NCBI RefSeq assembly: GCF_016864575.1
Contig: NZ_CP044125.1
Span: 1,674,001 to 1,738,000, forward strand
DNA: 64,000 bases
Direction: 5' to 3'
Source of the DNA: Rhizobium sp. BG4
GTDB taxonomy: Bacteria > Pseudomonadota > Alphaproteobacteria > Rhizobiales > Rhizobiaceae
Positions 36,005-44,233 of this stretch are shown piece after piece (the first letter of the stretch is position 1; each line of letters opens with the position of its first letter). The position numbers and the translations under genes were made by a program. The notes under the pieces were generated by a model that searched no databases, had not been told where the DNA came from, and saw only the letters and a program-made list of their open reading frames with translations.

Positions 36005-36760
36005 TCAAGCCTGTCTTGCCGCGAGAATCCGGCGGGCCTTTTCGAGATCGGCGGGGGTATCGACACCGAGCGGTACTGTTTCGACGATTTCGACATCGAT
36101 GCGCATGCCGGCTTCCAGCGCCCGCAGCTGCTCCAGCGATTCGCGCAGTTCGAGAACGGATGGACCGAGCGCGACGAAGCGCTCAAGGGCCGAACGGCGG
36201 TACGCATAGAGGCCGATGTGGTGATAGAGCGGCCCCTTGCCGTAGGGCGCCGTCGTGCGGGTAAAGTAGAGGCCGCGCAGACGGGTCTCGGAAAGCGGTG
36301 AGCCGACAACCTTGACGATATGCGGAGCCGTCTTGTCTTCCTCGTTGTCGATTTCGATTGTCAGCGTGCCGATATCGACGGCTTCATCGGCAAGCGGGCG
36401 CAGCGCGGCGCGGATGGTTTTCGGTTCAATGGTCGGCAGGTCGCCCTGGACGTTGACGATAATCTTTGCCCTGCCCTCAGGATCGACCTTCATCATCGCC
36501 TCGTGAATGCGGTCCGAGCCCGACTGGTGGTGACCGCTTGTCATGATCACCTCGAAGCCCGCCTCGGCGACCGCATCAAAGACGCGTTGATCGTCGACGG
36601 CGACGACCACGCGGCCGATATCGGCCTCCCTGGCGCGTTTGGCAACCTGGACGATCATCGGCAGACCGCAGATATCGGCCAGCGGCTTGCCCGGAAGCCG
36701 GGTCGACGCCATGCGTGCCGGGATCAGAACGAGGACGTCATCTAAATTTGAACCAGTCAT
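36005..36760 (-). CDS. kdsB: 3-deoxy-manno-octulosonate cytidylyltransferase (CMP-KDO synthetase)
   Basis: A 251-residue cytoplasmic enzyme that activates KDO for lipopolysaccharide core synthesis. The nucleotide-binding loop is [20 protein letters not shown]; other signatures are [20 protein letters not shown] and [15 protein letters not shown]. It forms a two-gene operon with pheA and is divergent from cycM, an order common to Rhizobium. Confidence 0.96.
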   Translation of the reverse strand: MTGSNLDDVLVLIPARMASTRLPGKPLADICGLPMIVQVAKRAREADIGRVVVAVDDQRVFDAVAEAGFEVIMTSGHHQSGSDRIHEAMMKVDPEGRAKIIVNVQGDLPTIEPKTIRAALRPLADEAVDIGTLTIEIDNEEDKTAPHIVKVVGSPLSETRLRGLYFTRTTAPYGKGPLYHHIGLYAYRRSALERFVALGPSVLELRESLEQLRALEAGMRIDVEIVETVPLGVDTPADLEKARRILAARQA

Positions 36761-36915
36761 CTGTCAGGCCTTCTATTCCGGGCGGAAAAGTGTCAAAAAG
36801 TCTCACGTACAGGACCATTTAGACAGTTGCAACGAACAGCCAAAAGACATAGGTTCCGCGCGATTTCAAGATGGTACCTTTTTAGGGTCTGCCGACTGCA
36901 CGGGGAGCATTGCAG

Positions 36916-37494
36916 ATGAATTCTTACGTCAATACGGCCGTTGGTGCACTGCTTGGAACGATCTTCGTTCTGATGTCGGTTTCCATCGCGTCCGAGGGGA
37001 TCTTCCATTCCGAAGCGCCTGAGAAGGAAGGCTTCACGATCGTCGCCGAGGAGACGCCAGCTGCTGGCGGTGGCGAAGCGAGTGCAGCCGCTGCAATGGT
37101 TCCGATCGCAAAGCTGCTGCCGACGGCTGATGCCAAGGCCGGCGAAACGGTCTTCAAGAAGTGTCAGGCCTGTCATGACGCGACCAAGGGGGGGCCGAAC
37201 AAAGTCGGTCCGAATCTCTATGGTCTCGTCGATCGCCCGATCGCCTCGCATGAGGGCTTCGCCTATTCCTCCGCTATGAAGGACTTCTCCAAGGGCAGCA
37301 GCGAAAAGTGGACCTTCGACCATCTGAACCACTTCCTGATGGCTCCGAAGAAGCAGGTCCCGGGCACCGCCATGGGCTTTGCCGGTCTGCCGAAGGAACA
37401 GGATCGCGCCAACGTCATCCTTTACCTGCACACGCTGGCCGACTCGCCGGTTGCTCTGCCGGACCCGAACGCTCCGGATACGATCACGCAGTAA
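36916..37494 (+). CDS. cycM: Membrane-anchored cytochrome c (CycM-like)
   Basis: About 192 residues. A single N-terminal membrane anchor ([20 protein letters not shown]) is followed by a class I cytochrome c domain with haem motif CQACH and the axial Met region GTAMGFAGL. It faces the periplasm and probably carries electrons from the bc1 complex to an aa3-type oxidase. TTG at 36910 is an alternative start; ATG at 36916 has GGGGAG upstream. A clear terminator follows. Confidence 0.93.
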   Translation: MNSYVNTAVGALLGTIFVLMSVSIASEGIFHSEAPEKEGFTIVAEETPAAGGGEASAAAAMVPIAKLLPTADAKAGETVFKKCQACHDATKGGPNKVGPNLYGLVDRPIASHEGFAYSSAMKDFSKGSSEKWTFDHLNHFLMAPKKQVPGTAMGFAGLPKEQDRANVILYLHTLADSPVALPDPNAPDTITQ

Positions 37495-37522
37495 GCTGAT
37501 CGACATATCGGAAAAGAGATTG

Positions 37523-37545
37523 AAGCCCGGCCGCAAGCCGGGCTT
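37523..37545. terminator. Terminator between cycM and the AEC transporter
   Basis: AAGCCCGGC/GCCGGGCTT, a 9-bp perfect stem with a 5-base loop, then TTCTTTT on the plus strand. It ends cycM and may also serve the convergent transporter. Confidence 0.85.
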
Positions 37546-37566
37546 TTCTTTTGCGCGCCTGCGGCG

Positions 37567-38514
37567 TCAGGCGCCGAGGATATAGGCCCAGAGCGAGACC
37601 GAAATGGCGCCGAGCGCGGTTGTCACGGTAATCGTCGAGGCCGCGAGGCTGTGGCCGACGCCGAAGCGGTTGGCGATCAGCCAGGCATTGACGCCGGTCG
37701 GAACCGAAGCGATCAGCACCAGCGCCGCCGTCCAATCAGGCGCGAGCCCGACGAGGTGGCTGGCGATCCAGACACAGCAGGGCAGCAGCAGAAGCTTGCA
37801 GGCGGAGGTGACGCTGGCGATGCCGAGATTGCCCGATACGCCGTATTTCTCCAGAGCCATGCCAAGCGAAATCAGCGCGACCGGACCGGCAACACCGGCA
37901 ATCTGATCGACGATATTTTCGACCGGACCCGGCATCGTCAGGCCAAGCAGGTGCATGGCGGCACCGGCCGCCAGGCCGATCACCAGCGGATTGCGGATGA
38001 GATTGAGGCCGATCTGGCGCAGAAGCTTCAGGATGCTGCGGTCGGCGGCGCCTGAGATCTTGTGTTCAGCGCGCTCCATCAGGATCGTGCCGACGATCAT
38101 CATGACGGGGAGATGCACGGCAATCAGGATCGAGAGCGGCACGAGACCCTTGTCGCCGACGGTGCGCTGGACCAGTGGCAAGCCGACGAAGATCGTATTG
38201 GCGAAGGCCGAGGAGACGCCGGCGAGAACGCCGATGCGGGCATCGCGGCCGAAAAGCCTAGTCGCGGCGATATGGCCGACAGTCCAGGTGACGGCGACGC
38301 CGGAGAAATAGGCGATCCAGAGGCGGAAGGGCGAAGCGCCGTGGAAGTCAGCCTCAGCGATGGTGCGGAAGAGCAGCATCGGCACGGCGATCTTGAAGAC
38401 GAAATCGCTCAGCGCATCGCCGGTATCGGCCGTCATCAACCCCGCTTTCACGATCAGCCAGCCGATCAGGATCATGATGAAGATAGGGAGGACGTCGAAA
38501 ACGATAGCTGTCAT
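37567..38514 (-). CDS. AEC-family (auxin efflux carrier-like) transporter
   Basis: A 315-residue inner-membrane protein with about ten helices in two five-helix halves, typical of the AEC/BART group (VLPIFIMILIGWLIVKAGLM; GLPLVQRTVGDKGLVPLSIL; SLGMALEKYGV; NAWLIANRFGVG). Bacterial members move organic acids such as malate or malonate; the substrate here is unknown. Confidence 0.9.
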   Translation of the reverse strand: MTAIVFDVLPIFIMILIGWLIVKAGLMTADTGDALSDFVFKIAVPMLLFRTIAEADFHGASPFRLWIAYFSGVAVTWTVGHIAATRLFGRDARIGVLAGVSSAFANTIFVGLPLVQRTVGDKGLVPLSILIAVHLPVMMIVGTILMERAEHKISGAADRSILKLLRQIGLNLIRNPLVIGLAAGAAMHLLGLTMPGPVENIVDQIAGVAGPVALISLGMALEKYGVSGNLGIASVTSACKLLLLPCCVWIASHLVGLAPDWTAALVLIASVPTGVNAWLIANRFGVGHSLAASTITVTTALGAISVSLWAYILGA

Positions 38515-38926
38515 GCGGGGAGAACTGCCTTGGCGCGGGGAGCCTAAGGTCTAACAGCAAAGGTCGCAGGTTGACAAACCCGTTGGCGCAAACATTGCGG
38601 CGGACGGCAACAAAAAAAGCGGGCAAGGCCCGCTTTTCCGCATCCGGTCTTGCCGGACACCCGGTGCGCGATGCTGCCAGTTCATCCGTGGTCAGCGCCG
38701 CTTCCGGAACAGTCGAAGGGCATCATCCCTTCTCACCCGGCCACATCCTTGGATGCTCATGCCGGTCTGCTTGAGAGCTTATTTAGGTGTCCATGGTGAC
38801 AGCGGCATGACGGATTGGCGGCATTTTTGCGAAGAAAACCACCGCCAAAGCCTTTTTCCTTTCCATCAGCGGAAATTCCGCTAAGACCAAACCCCGGCTA
38901 TCACAAAATCCGGGACCTCCCATTTC
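38515..38926. other. 412-base region between the AEC gene and adenosine kinase
   Basis: No coding frame is supported here. It contains a candidate structured RNA on the minus strand, described separately, and upstream of that AT-rich sequence likely to hold the adenosine kinase promoter. Confidence 0.6.
38612..38790 (-). ncRNA. Candidate small RNA ending in an intrinsic terminator
   Basis: On the minus strand a perfect terminator (AAGCGGGC, loop CTT, GCCCGCTT, then seven T in all) stands at 38635-38612, upstream of the AEC gene and not behind any gene on that strand. Preceding it are further clean hairpins: GAAGGG/CCCTTC around 38719-38736, TCCGG/CCGGA near 38643-38657, and a two-part stem from ACCGGC...GCATCC to GGATGT...GCCGGGT at about 38724-38767. 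This reads as a ~180-nt structured transcript. The 5' end is uncertain; no strong -35/-10 pair was found. I cannot assign it to a named family. Confidence 0.55.
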
Positions 38927-39919
38927 ATGACCAAATTCGATGTTCTGACTGTCGGCAACGCCATCGTCGATATTATCGCGCGTTGCGACGACCAGTTCCT
39001 CATTGACAACAAGATCACCAAGGCGGCGATGAACCTCATCGATGCCGAACGCGCCGAGCTGCTCTATTCTCGCATGGGACCGGCTCTGGAAGCGTCGGGC
39101 GGCAGCGCCGGCAACACGGCAGCCGGTGCCGCAAGCCTCGGCGCCAAGGCCGCCTATTTCGGCAAGGTCGCCGACGACCAGCTGGGCGAGATCTTTGCGC
39201 ACGACATCCGCGCCCAGGGCGTTCACTACCAGACCAAGCCGAAGGGCAAGTTCCCGCCGACGGCGCGCTCGATGATCTTCGTCACCGATGACGGCGAGCG
39301 TTCGATGAACACTTATCTCGGCGCCTGCGTCGAGCTCGGACCAGAAGACGTCGAGAGCGATGTCGTCGCCGATGCCAAGGTGACCTATTTCGAGGGTTAT
39401 CTCTGGGATCCGCCGCGCGCCAAGGAAGCAATCCGCGAATGCGCCCGCATCGCCCATGAGAATGGCCGCGAGGTGTCGATGACGCTCTCGGACAGCTTCT
39501 GCGTCGGCCGCTACCGTGCGGAATTCCTCGACCTGATGCGCTCCGGCACTGTCGACATCGTCTTCGCCAACAAGCAGGAAGCGCTGTCGCTCTATGAGAC
39601 CGACGATTTCGAGGAAGCGCTGAACAAAATCGCCAAGGACTGCAAGATTGCGGCCGTGACGATGAGCGAAGACGGCGCGGTGATCCTTAAGGGCAGCGAG
39701 CGCTGGTATGTGGATGCGATCCGCATCAACGAGGTCGTCGATACGACGGGCGCCGGCGATCTTTTCGCCTCAGGCTTCCTCTACGGCTACACGCAGGGCC
39801 GCACTCTTGAAGATTGCGGCAAGCTCGGCTGCCTGGCGGCCGGCATCGTGATCCAGCAGATCGGCCCCCGGCCGATGAAGTCGCTTGCCGAAGCGGCCCG
39901 CGAGGCGAAGCTTATTTAA
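38927..39919 (+). CDS. Adenosine kinase / PfkB-family sugar kinase
   Basis: A 330-residue ribokinase-fold enzyme. It has the PfkB signatures GGSAGNTAAGAASLGAKAAY and DTTGAGDLFASGFLYG, the second carrying the catalytic Asp and anion hole. The family wording (MTKFDVLTVGNAIVDIIARC) is that of rhizobial adenosine kinases, which phosphorylate adenosine to AMP. It ends overlapping the convergent SH3 gene by 8 bases. Confidence 0.9.
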   Translation: MTKFDVLTVGNAIVDIIARCDDQFLIDNKITKAAMNLIDAERAELLYSRMGPALEASGGSAGNTAAGAASLGAKAAYFGKVADDQLGEIFAHDIRAQGVHYQTKPKGKFPPTARSMIFVTDDGERSMNTYLGACVELGPEDVESDVVADAKVTYFEGYLWDPPRAKEAIRECARIAHENGREVSMTLSDSFCVGRYRAEFLDLMRSGTVDIVFANKQEALSLYETDDFEEALNKIAKDCKIAAVTMSEDGAVILKGSERWYVDAIRINEVVDTTGAGDLFASGFLYGYTQGRTLEDCGKLGCLAAGIVIQQIGPRPMKSLAEAAREAKLI

Positions 39920-40451
39920 AGGCTTCGCCGGGGTAAGCACCCCAGATTTCCGACTGCGCCACCCATCCTTCGGCGCCGTCGGCATCTGCATGGCACCAGT
40001 CGCCATTGCACTCGCCGATATGGATCATCACGCCAGGCTCCAGCTTGGCGACGATGGTTGCCGAAGACTGCGGCTCGCGGCGCATGTTGACGAAGACAGA
40101 TTTACCCTTGCCCTTCATCCACGGCGCAGCCAGCGCCGAGCGCTGACCCGACAGCAGCGACTGGTTCACCCAGCCTTCCGTGCCGTCGGCATCGCGGATG
40201 CGGCGCCAGTTGTCATATTCCTGGATGATCTCCACCGGCAGGCCGGCCTTGAGGTACATCCAGGAAGCGGCATAATCGGTTCCGGGGCCGATGCGCAGAT
40301 TGACGCGCTTCGACTTCAGCGTCACGAAGCGCGGCAGCGGCAGGCCGCTCGGGCCCTTGGCCGCTTGCGCATACGCAGATTCGACGGCGCTTGCCGACAG
40401 CATCAGACCAACCGCAATAGCAAGGCAGGACTTCAGAGTGATTCCACGCAT
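39912..40451 (-). CDS. Periplasmic SH3-domain protein
   Basis: About 179 residues. The signal peptide (SCLAIAVGLMLSASAVESAYA) is followed by two bacterial SH3 domains: VNLRIGPGTDYAASWMYLKA...EGWVNQSLLSG and VFVNMRREPQSSATIVAKLE...EGWVAQSEIWG. Such proteins usually bind peptidoglycan or other envelope ligands. ATG at 40451 is chosen because it directly precedes the signal peptide. It overlaps the adenosine kinase gene by 8 bases in convergent orientation. Confidence 0.88.
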   Translation of the reverse strand: MRGITLKSCLAIAVGLMLSASAVESAYAQAAKGPSGLPLPRFVTLKSKRVNLRIGPGTDYAASWMYLKAGLPVEIIQEYDNWRRIRDADGTEGWVNQSLLSGQRSALAAPWMKGKGKSVFVNMRREPQSSATIVAKLEPGVMIHIGECNGDWCHADADGAEGWVAQSEIWGAYPGEAFK

Positions 40452-40622
40452 GGAGTTTCCGTTCGCTCGAAATGGTAAGCGGGCGCGCCCGCTCATCAGC
40501 CGGGCCGTGACATTCGCCGGAAACCGCTCGCGAGTTTTGTTTGTCTTCGCGTGCGGGTCTGGTAGAAATTGCCCGAACGTTAAAATTATCCCCCGTCTTG
40601 GTTAAAGACATCTGAACAAGGC

Positions 40623-41636
40623 ATGGCCGGCCGCGATGACATCGAAGAAAAACCGAAGGTCTACATCACCCGGAAACTGCCTGACGCGGTCGAGACCCGC
40701 ATGCGCGAGCTGTTCGACGCGCAACTGAACATCGACGATTCGCCGCGCTCCATGCCCGAGCTTGCCGAGGCGGTGCAGACTGCCGACGTGCTGGTGCCAA
40801 CGGTGACCGACCGGATCGATGCAGCGCTGATCGAACAGGCAGGGCCGCAGCTGAAGCTGATCGCCAGCTTCTCCAACGGTACCGACCATATCGATGTCGA
40901 GGCTGCCGCCCGCAAGGGCATCACCGTTACCAACACGCCGAACGTGCTGACCGAAGACACGGCCGACATGACGATGGCGCTGATCCTCGCCGTACCGCGC
41001 CGGCTCGGCGAAGGTGCGCGCGTCCTTACCGACAAGCCCGGCGAATGGGCCGGCTGGTCGCCGACCTGGATGCTGGGACGGCGCATTCACGGCAAGCGGA
41101 TCGGCATCGTCGGCATGGGCCGGATCGGCACTGCCGTCGCGCGGCGCGCCAAGGCCTTCGGCCTCTCGATCCACTATCACAACCGCAAGCGCGTCAACCC
41201 GGCGACCGAAGACGAGCTGGAGGCGACCTATTGGGAAAGCCTCGACCAGATGCTGGCCCGGGTCGACATCGTCTCCGTCAACTGCCCGTCGACACCGGCG
41301 ACCTTCCACCTGCTCTCGGCCCGGCGCCTCGCGCTGCTGCAGCCGACTGCCTATCTCGTCAACACCGCGCGCGGCGATGTCGTTGATGAAGCGGCGCTGA
41401 TCAAATGTCTGCGGGAGGGACGGATTGCCGGTGCAGGGCTCGATGTCTTCGAGAACGAGCCCTCGGTCAATCCGAAGCTGATCAAGCTCGCCAACGAAGG
41501 CAAGGTCGTGCTGTTGCCGCATATGAGCTCGGCAACGATCGAAGGCCGTATCGACATGGGCGACAAGGTGATCATCAACATCCGCGCCTTCATCGACGGC
41601 CACCGGCCGCCGAACCGCGTTCTACCCGGCCGTTAA
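40623..41636 (+). CDS. D-isomer-specific 2-hydroxyacid dehydrogenase (glyoxylate reductase-like)
   Basis: A 337-residue NAD(P)-dependent dehydrogenase. It shows the nucleotide-binding motif IGIVGMGRIGTAVARRAKAF, the catalytic Arg in NTARGDVVDE, the Glu in DVFENEPSV, and the His in LLPHMSSATIEGR. Glyoxylate/hydroxypyruvate reductase is the best guess within the family. It overlaps the convergent GNAT gene by 4 bases. Confidence 0.88.
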   Translation: MAGRDDIEEKPKVYITRKLPDAVETRMRELFDAQLNIDDSPRSMPELAEAVQTADVLVPTVTDRIDAALIEQAGPQLKLIASFSNGTDHIDVEAAARKGITVTNTPNVLTEDTADMTMALILAVPRRLGEGARVLTDKPGEWAGWSPTWMLGRRIHGKRIGIVGMGRIGTAVARRAKAFGLSIHYHNRKRVNPATEDELEATYWESLDQMLARVDIVSVNCPSTPATFHLLSARRLALLQPTAYLVNTARGDVVDEAALIKCLREGRIAGAGLDVFENEPSVNPKLIKLANEGKVVLLPHMSSATIEGRIDMGDKVIINIRAFIDGHRPPNRVLPGR

Positions 41637-42106
41637 GCCAGGGTCTTGCGCATCTCGACATAGGTCACCCGATCGAAGCCGGGATGCGATTTCTCAGCTG
41701 TCCTGACAAAGCCCATGGCGGCGAATGCAGCATGGTTGCCAGTCAGCTCGATTCGCGTATCGAGCCGGATCGTCTCCAGCGAACGTTCGCGCGCAACCGC
41801 TTCGGCCACAGCGAGAAGCTGTTTGCCGATCCCCCTGCCCTGCAATTCAGGTGCGACCGCGAGCTTGCCAAGATAGAGGCACGCACTTTCCGGGCGAAGG
41901 AACATGCATCCCGCAATTGCACCATCCTGTAACGCGACATAGCCGATCTCCGCCACCGCCTTTGCCCGCAGGGCATCGGGCGTCAGATCCAGCGCCGAGG
42001 ATGGCGGATCGATGCGGCCGTTCATATGGGCGAAGGAGGAGAGGATCAGCTCAACAAGCTCCGACCAGCGGCCGAAGCCTTCATCTAGTCTGACAATATC
42101 GATCAT
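41633..42106 (-). CDS. GNAT-family N-acetyltransferase
   Basis: A 157-residue transferase with the acetyl-CoA-binding segment KLAVAPELQGRGIGKQLLAV and the C-terminal MGFVRTAEKSHPGFDRVTYV. Acceptor unknown. It overlaps the moeB stop region by 4 bases upstream, suggesting co-transcription with recF-moeB. Confidence 0.88.
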   Translation of the reverse strand: MIDIVRLDEGFGRWSELVELILSSFAHMNGRIDPPSSALDLTPDALRAKAVAEIGYVALQDGAIAGCMFLRPESACLYLGKLAVAPELQGRGIGKQLLAVAEAVARERSLETIRLDTRIELTGNHAAFAAMGFVRTAEKSHPGFDRVTYVEMRKTLA

Positions 42107-42912
42107 GCTGTCCGCCGACGCTTATATCGTATACTATCGAAACGGGCGCTCAGCGCATCGTAGAGCAGCAGGCGGCCAACGAGCGGCTCGCCATTGCCTG
42201 TCACAAGCTTGATCGCCTCCATGGCCATCAGAGTGCCGATGACACCTGTCAGGGCTCCGACGATCCCGGTTTCGGCGCAGGCAGGGATCAGCCCTTCCGG
42301 CGGGATTTCGGGAAAGAGGTCCCGATAGGTCGGATTGGGGTTGCCGTCCGCGCCTGCCTCATAGGGCTTCAGCACGGTCACCGATCCATCGAAGCGGCCG
42401 ACCGCGCCTGTGACCAGCGGAACTTTCGCCCGCTCGGCGGCATCGGCGGCGGCATAGCGGGTGTCGAAATTGTCCGAACCGTCGATCAGCAGATCGAAGC
42501 CCGAGATCTGGCGTGCCGCCGCCTCTGGACAGAAGCGTTCCTCGAAGCGGATCACCTTCACATGCGGATTGAGACGGGAGATGGCAAAGGCGGCGCTCTC
42601 GGTCTTCATCTCGCCGATCGTGCCGGAATCGTGGATCACCTGCCGCTGCAGGTTCGACAGGGAGACGCGATCGTCGTCGGCGATGCCGAGCGTACCGACG
42701 CCGGCGGCCGCCAGATATTGCAGCACCGGGGCACCGAGGCCACCGGCACCGATGACCAGCACGCGGGCCGCCTTGAGCTTCTGCTGGCCTGGCCCGCCGA
42801 TCTCCGGCAGCAGGATATGACGCTGATATCGTGCGATTTCTTCGGGACTGAGAGGTTCCATGACGGCGATGCTATCACGGCCCGGCGCGAAGAAGGAAGC
42901 GCCGTCGCTCAT
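42103..42912 (-). CDS. moeB: Molybdopterin-synthase adenylyltransferase-like protein (MoeB/ThiF family)
   Basis: A 269-residue E1-like enzyme that would adenylate the C terminus of a MoaD or ThiS sulfur carrier. The ATP-binding motif is VLVIGAGGLGAPVLQYLAAA, followed by DRVSLSNLQRQVIHD and the acidic DGSDNFDTRY; a candidate catalytic Cys is in LIPACAETGIVGA. The C-terminal CxxC zinc pair of E. coli MoeB is not visible. ATG at 42912 overlaps the recF stop (ATGA); an internal ATG at 42861 (MEPLSPEEIARYQRH) is the more usual family start and remains possible. Confidence 0.85.
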   Translation of the reverse strand: MSDGASFFAPGRDSIAVMEPLSPEEIARYQRHILLPEIGGPGQQKLKAARVLVIGAGGLGAPVLQYLAAAGVGTLGIADDDRVSLSNLQRQVIHDSGTIGEMKTESAAFAISRLNPHVKVIRFEERFCPEAAARQISGFDLLIDGSDNFDTRYAAADAAERAKVPLVTGAVGRFDGSVTVLKPYEAGADGNPNPTYRDLFPEIPPEGLIPACAETGIVGALTGVIGTLMAMEAIKLVTGNGEPLVGRLLLYDALSARFDSIRYKRRRTA

Positions 42913-44033
42913 GCGCCGACATGCCCGTCAAAGACGGTGAAGAACTGTGCCCGCTCGCCGAGTGCTGAAAACATCGAGCGGTCGGTGCCGGTCATGAAGG
43001 ACTGGCCGCCCAGCGCGTCGATCAGATCGAAGAGAGCCGCACGGCGGCCTTCGTCGAGATGCGCGGCGATTTCATCGAGCAGGAGAATGGGCGCGTGGCC
43101 CGTCAGATTGCCGACGAGGCGGGCGTGGGCCAGGATGAGGCCGACCAGCAGCGCCTTCTGCTCGCCGGTCGAGCAGCGCGCCGCCTCCATCTGCTTTTCG
43201 CGGTGGCGGACGATGAGATCGGCGCGGTGCGGGCCATCGAGCGTCCGGCCTGCGGCGGCATCGCGGTAGCGGCTCGCCGCCAGCATTGCCGCATAGTCAT
43301 CCTCCAGATCGACGGCCGGGCGCGAGAACTGGCCGTCCATGAAGCCCGACAATTCGAGAGAGGCGGAAGGGAACGGCGAGGTCTCGCGCGTTTCCTCGAT
43401 CAGCCGGGCGAGCAGGCCCAGCATTTCCTGGCGGGCAAGCGCCATGGCGATGCCGAGGCTTGCCATCTGCTGCTCGATCCCGGAGAGCCAAGAGGGGTCA
43501 AAACGGCCATCATCAAGCAGCTTGTTGCGGCCGCGCATTGCGCGCTCGAAATCGCTGGCGCGGCGGCCATGGGCGGGATCGAGCGATAGAACCAGCCGGT
43601 CGAGAAAACGGCGGCGATCCGATGAACCGCCGGTAAACAGGCCGTCCATCGATGGCGTCAGCCAGAGAACTCTCAAGTGATCGGTGAGTTCGTCAGCCGT
43701 TTTCGCAGCGGTCCCATTGATGCGCAAGCGGCGCGCCGCATTGTCATCCGCCGTATCGGCGCCGGTGCCGATCTCGACATTGCCCTCGATGCCCTCGAGT
43801 TCGGCAAAGATCGAAAAACCGTTCGAAGCGCCGACTCGAGTGACATCCGCATAGGTCGCGCGCCGCAGACCGCGTCCGGGCGACAGGAAGGAGACCGCTT
43901 CCATCAGGTTCGTCTTGCCCGCCCCGTTATTGCCCGTCAGCACGACGTGACGCCCGTCGAGCGCCAGCGACACTGCCGCGTAGTTGCGGAAGTCGGTGAG
44001 CTTGAGCAGGGAGAGGTAGACCTTGTGAGGCAT
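42909..44033 (-). CDS. recF: DNA replication and repair protein RecF
   Basis: A 374-residue SMC-like ATPase that recognises gapped DNA and helps RecOR load RecA. Walker A is GNNGAGKTNLMEAVSFLSPG, the signature motif is CSTGEQKALLVGLILAHARL, and Walker B is ILLLDEIAAHLDEGRR. It is followed by moeB with a 4-base overlap and is not near dnaN here, as usual in rhizobia. Confidence 0.95.
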   Translation of the reverse strand: MPHKVYLSLLKLTDFRNYAAVSLALDGRHVVLTGNNGAGKTNLMEAVSFLSPGRGLRRATYADVTRVGASNGFSIFAELEGIEGNVEIGTGADTADDNAARRLRINGTAAKTADELTDHLRVLWLTPSMDGLFTGGSSDRRRFLDRLVLSLDPAHGRRASDFERAMRGRNKLLDDGRFDPSWLSGIEQQMASLGIAMALARQEMLGLLARLIEETRETSPFPSASLELSGFMDGQFSRPAVDLEDDYAAMLAASRYRDAAAGRTLDGPHRADLIVRHREKQMEAARCSTGEQKALLVGLILAHARLVGNLTGHAPILLLDEIAAHLDEGRRAALFDLIDALGGQSFMTGTDRSMFSALGERAQFFTVFDGHVGA

Positions 44034-44180
44034 CGCTTGTCCGGATTCGATATGCGGCAGAGCTAAGCCGAACGGGCGGGTATGGCAAGGCTGTCGATGG
44101 AATGGCCGATCGCGCTACGCCGGCTATGGAGCGCGCGACACTCCGTCAGGCGGATATTGTCGACAGCCAGGAAAGAACGA

Positions 44181-44202
44181 AGCCCGGCTTTTCAGCCGGG
44201 CT
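44181..44202 (-). terminator. Terminator after the Gly-rich repeat gene
   Basis: AGCCCGGCT/AGCCGGGCT, a 9-bp stem with a 4-base loop, followed by TCGTTCTTTCC on the minus strand. It is 32 bases beyond the stop of the repeat-protein gene. Confidence 0.7.
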
Positions 44203-44233
44203 CCTCGTCATCGTTGACCGCTGGACAGCAGGA

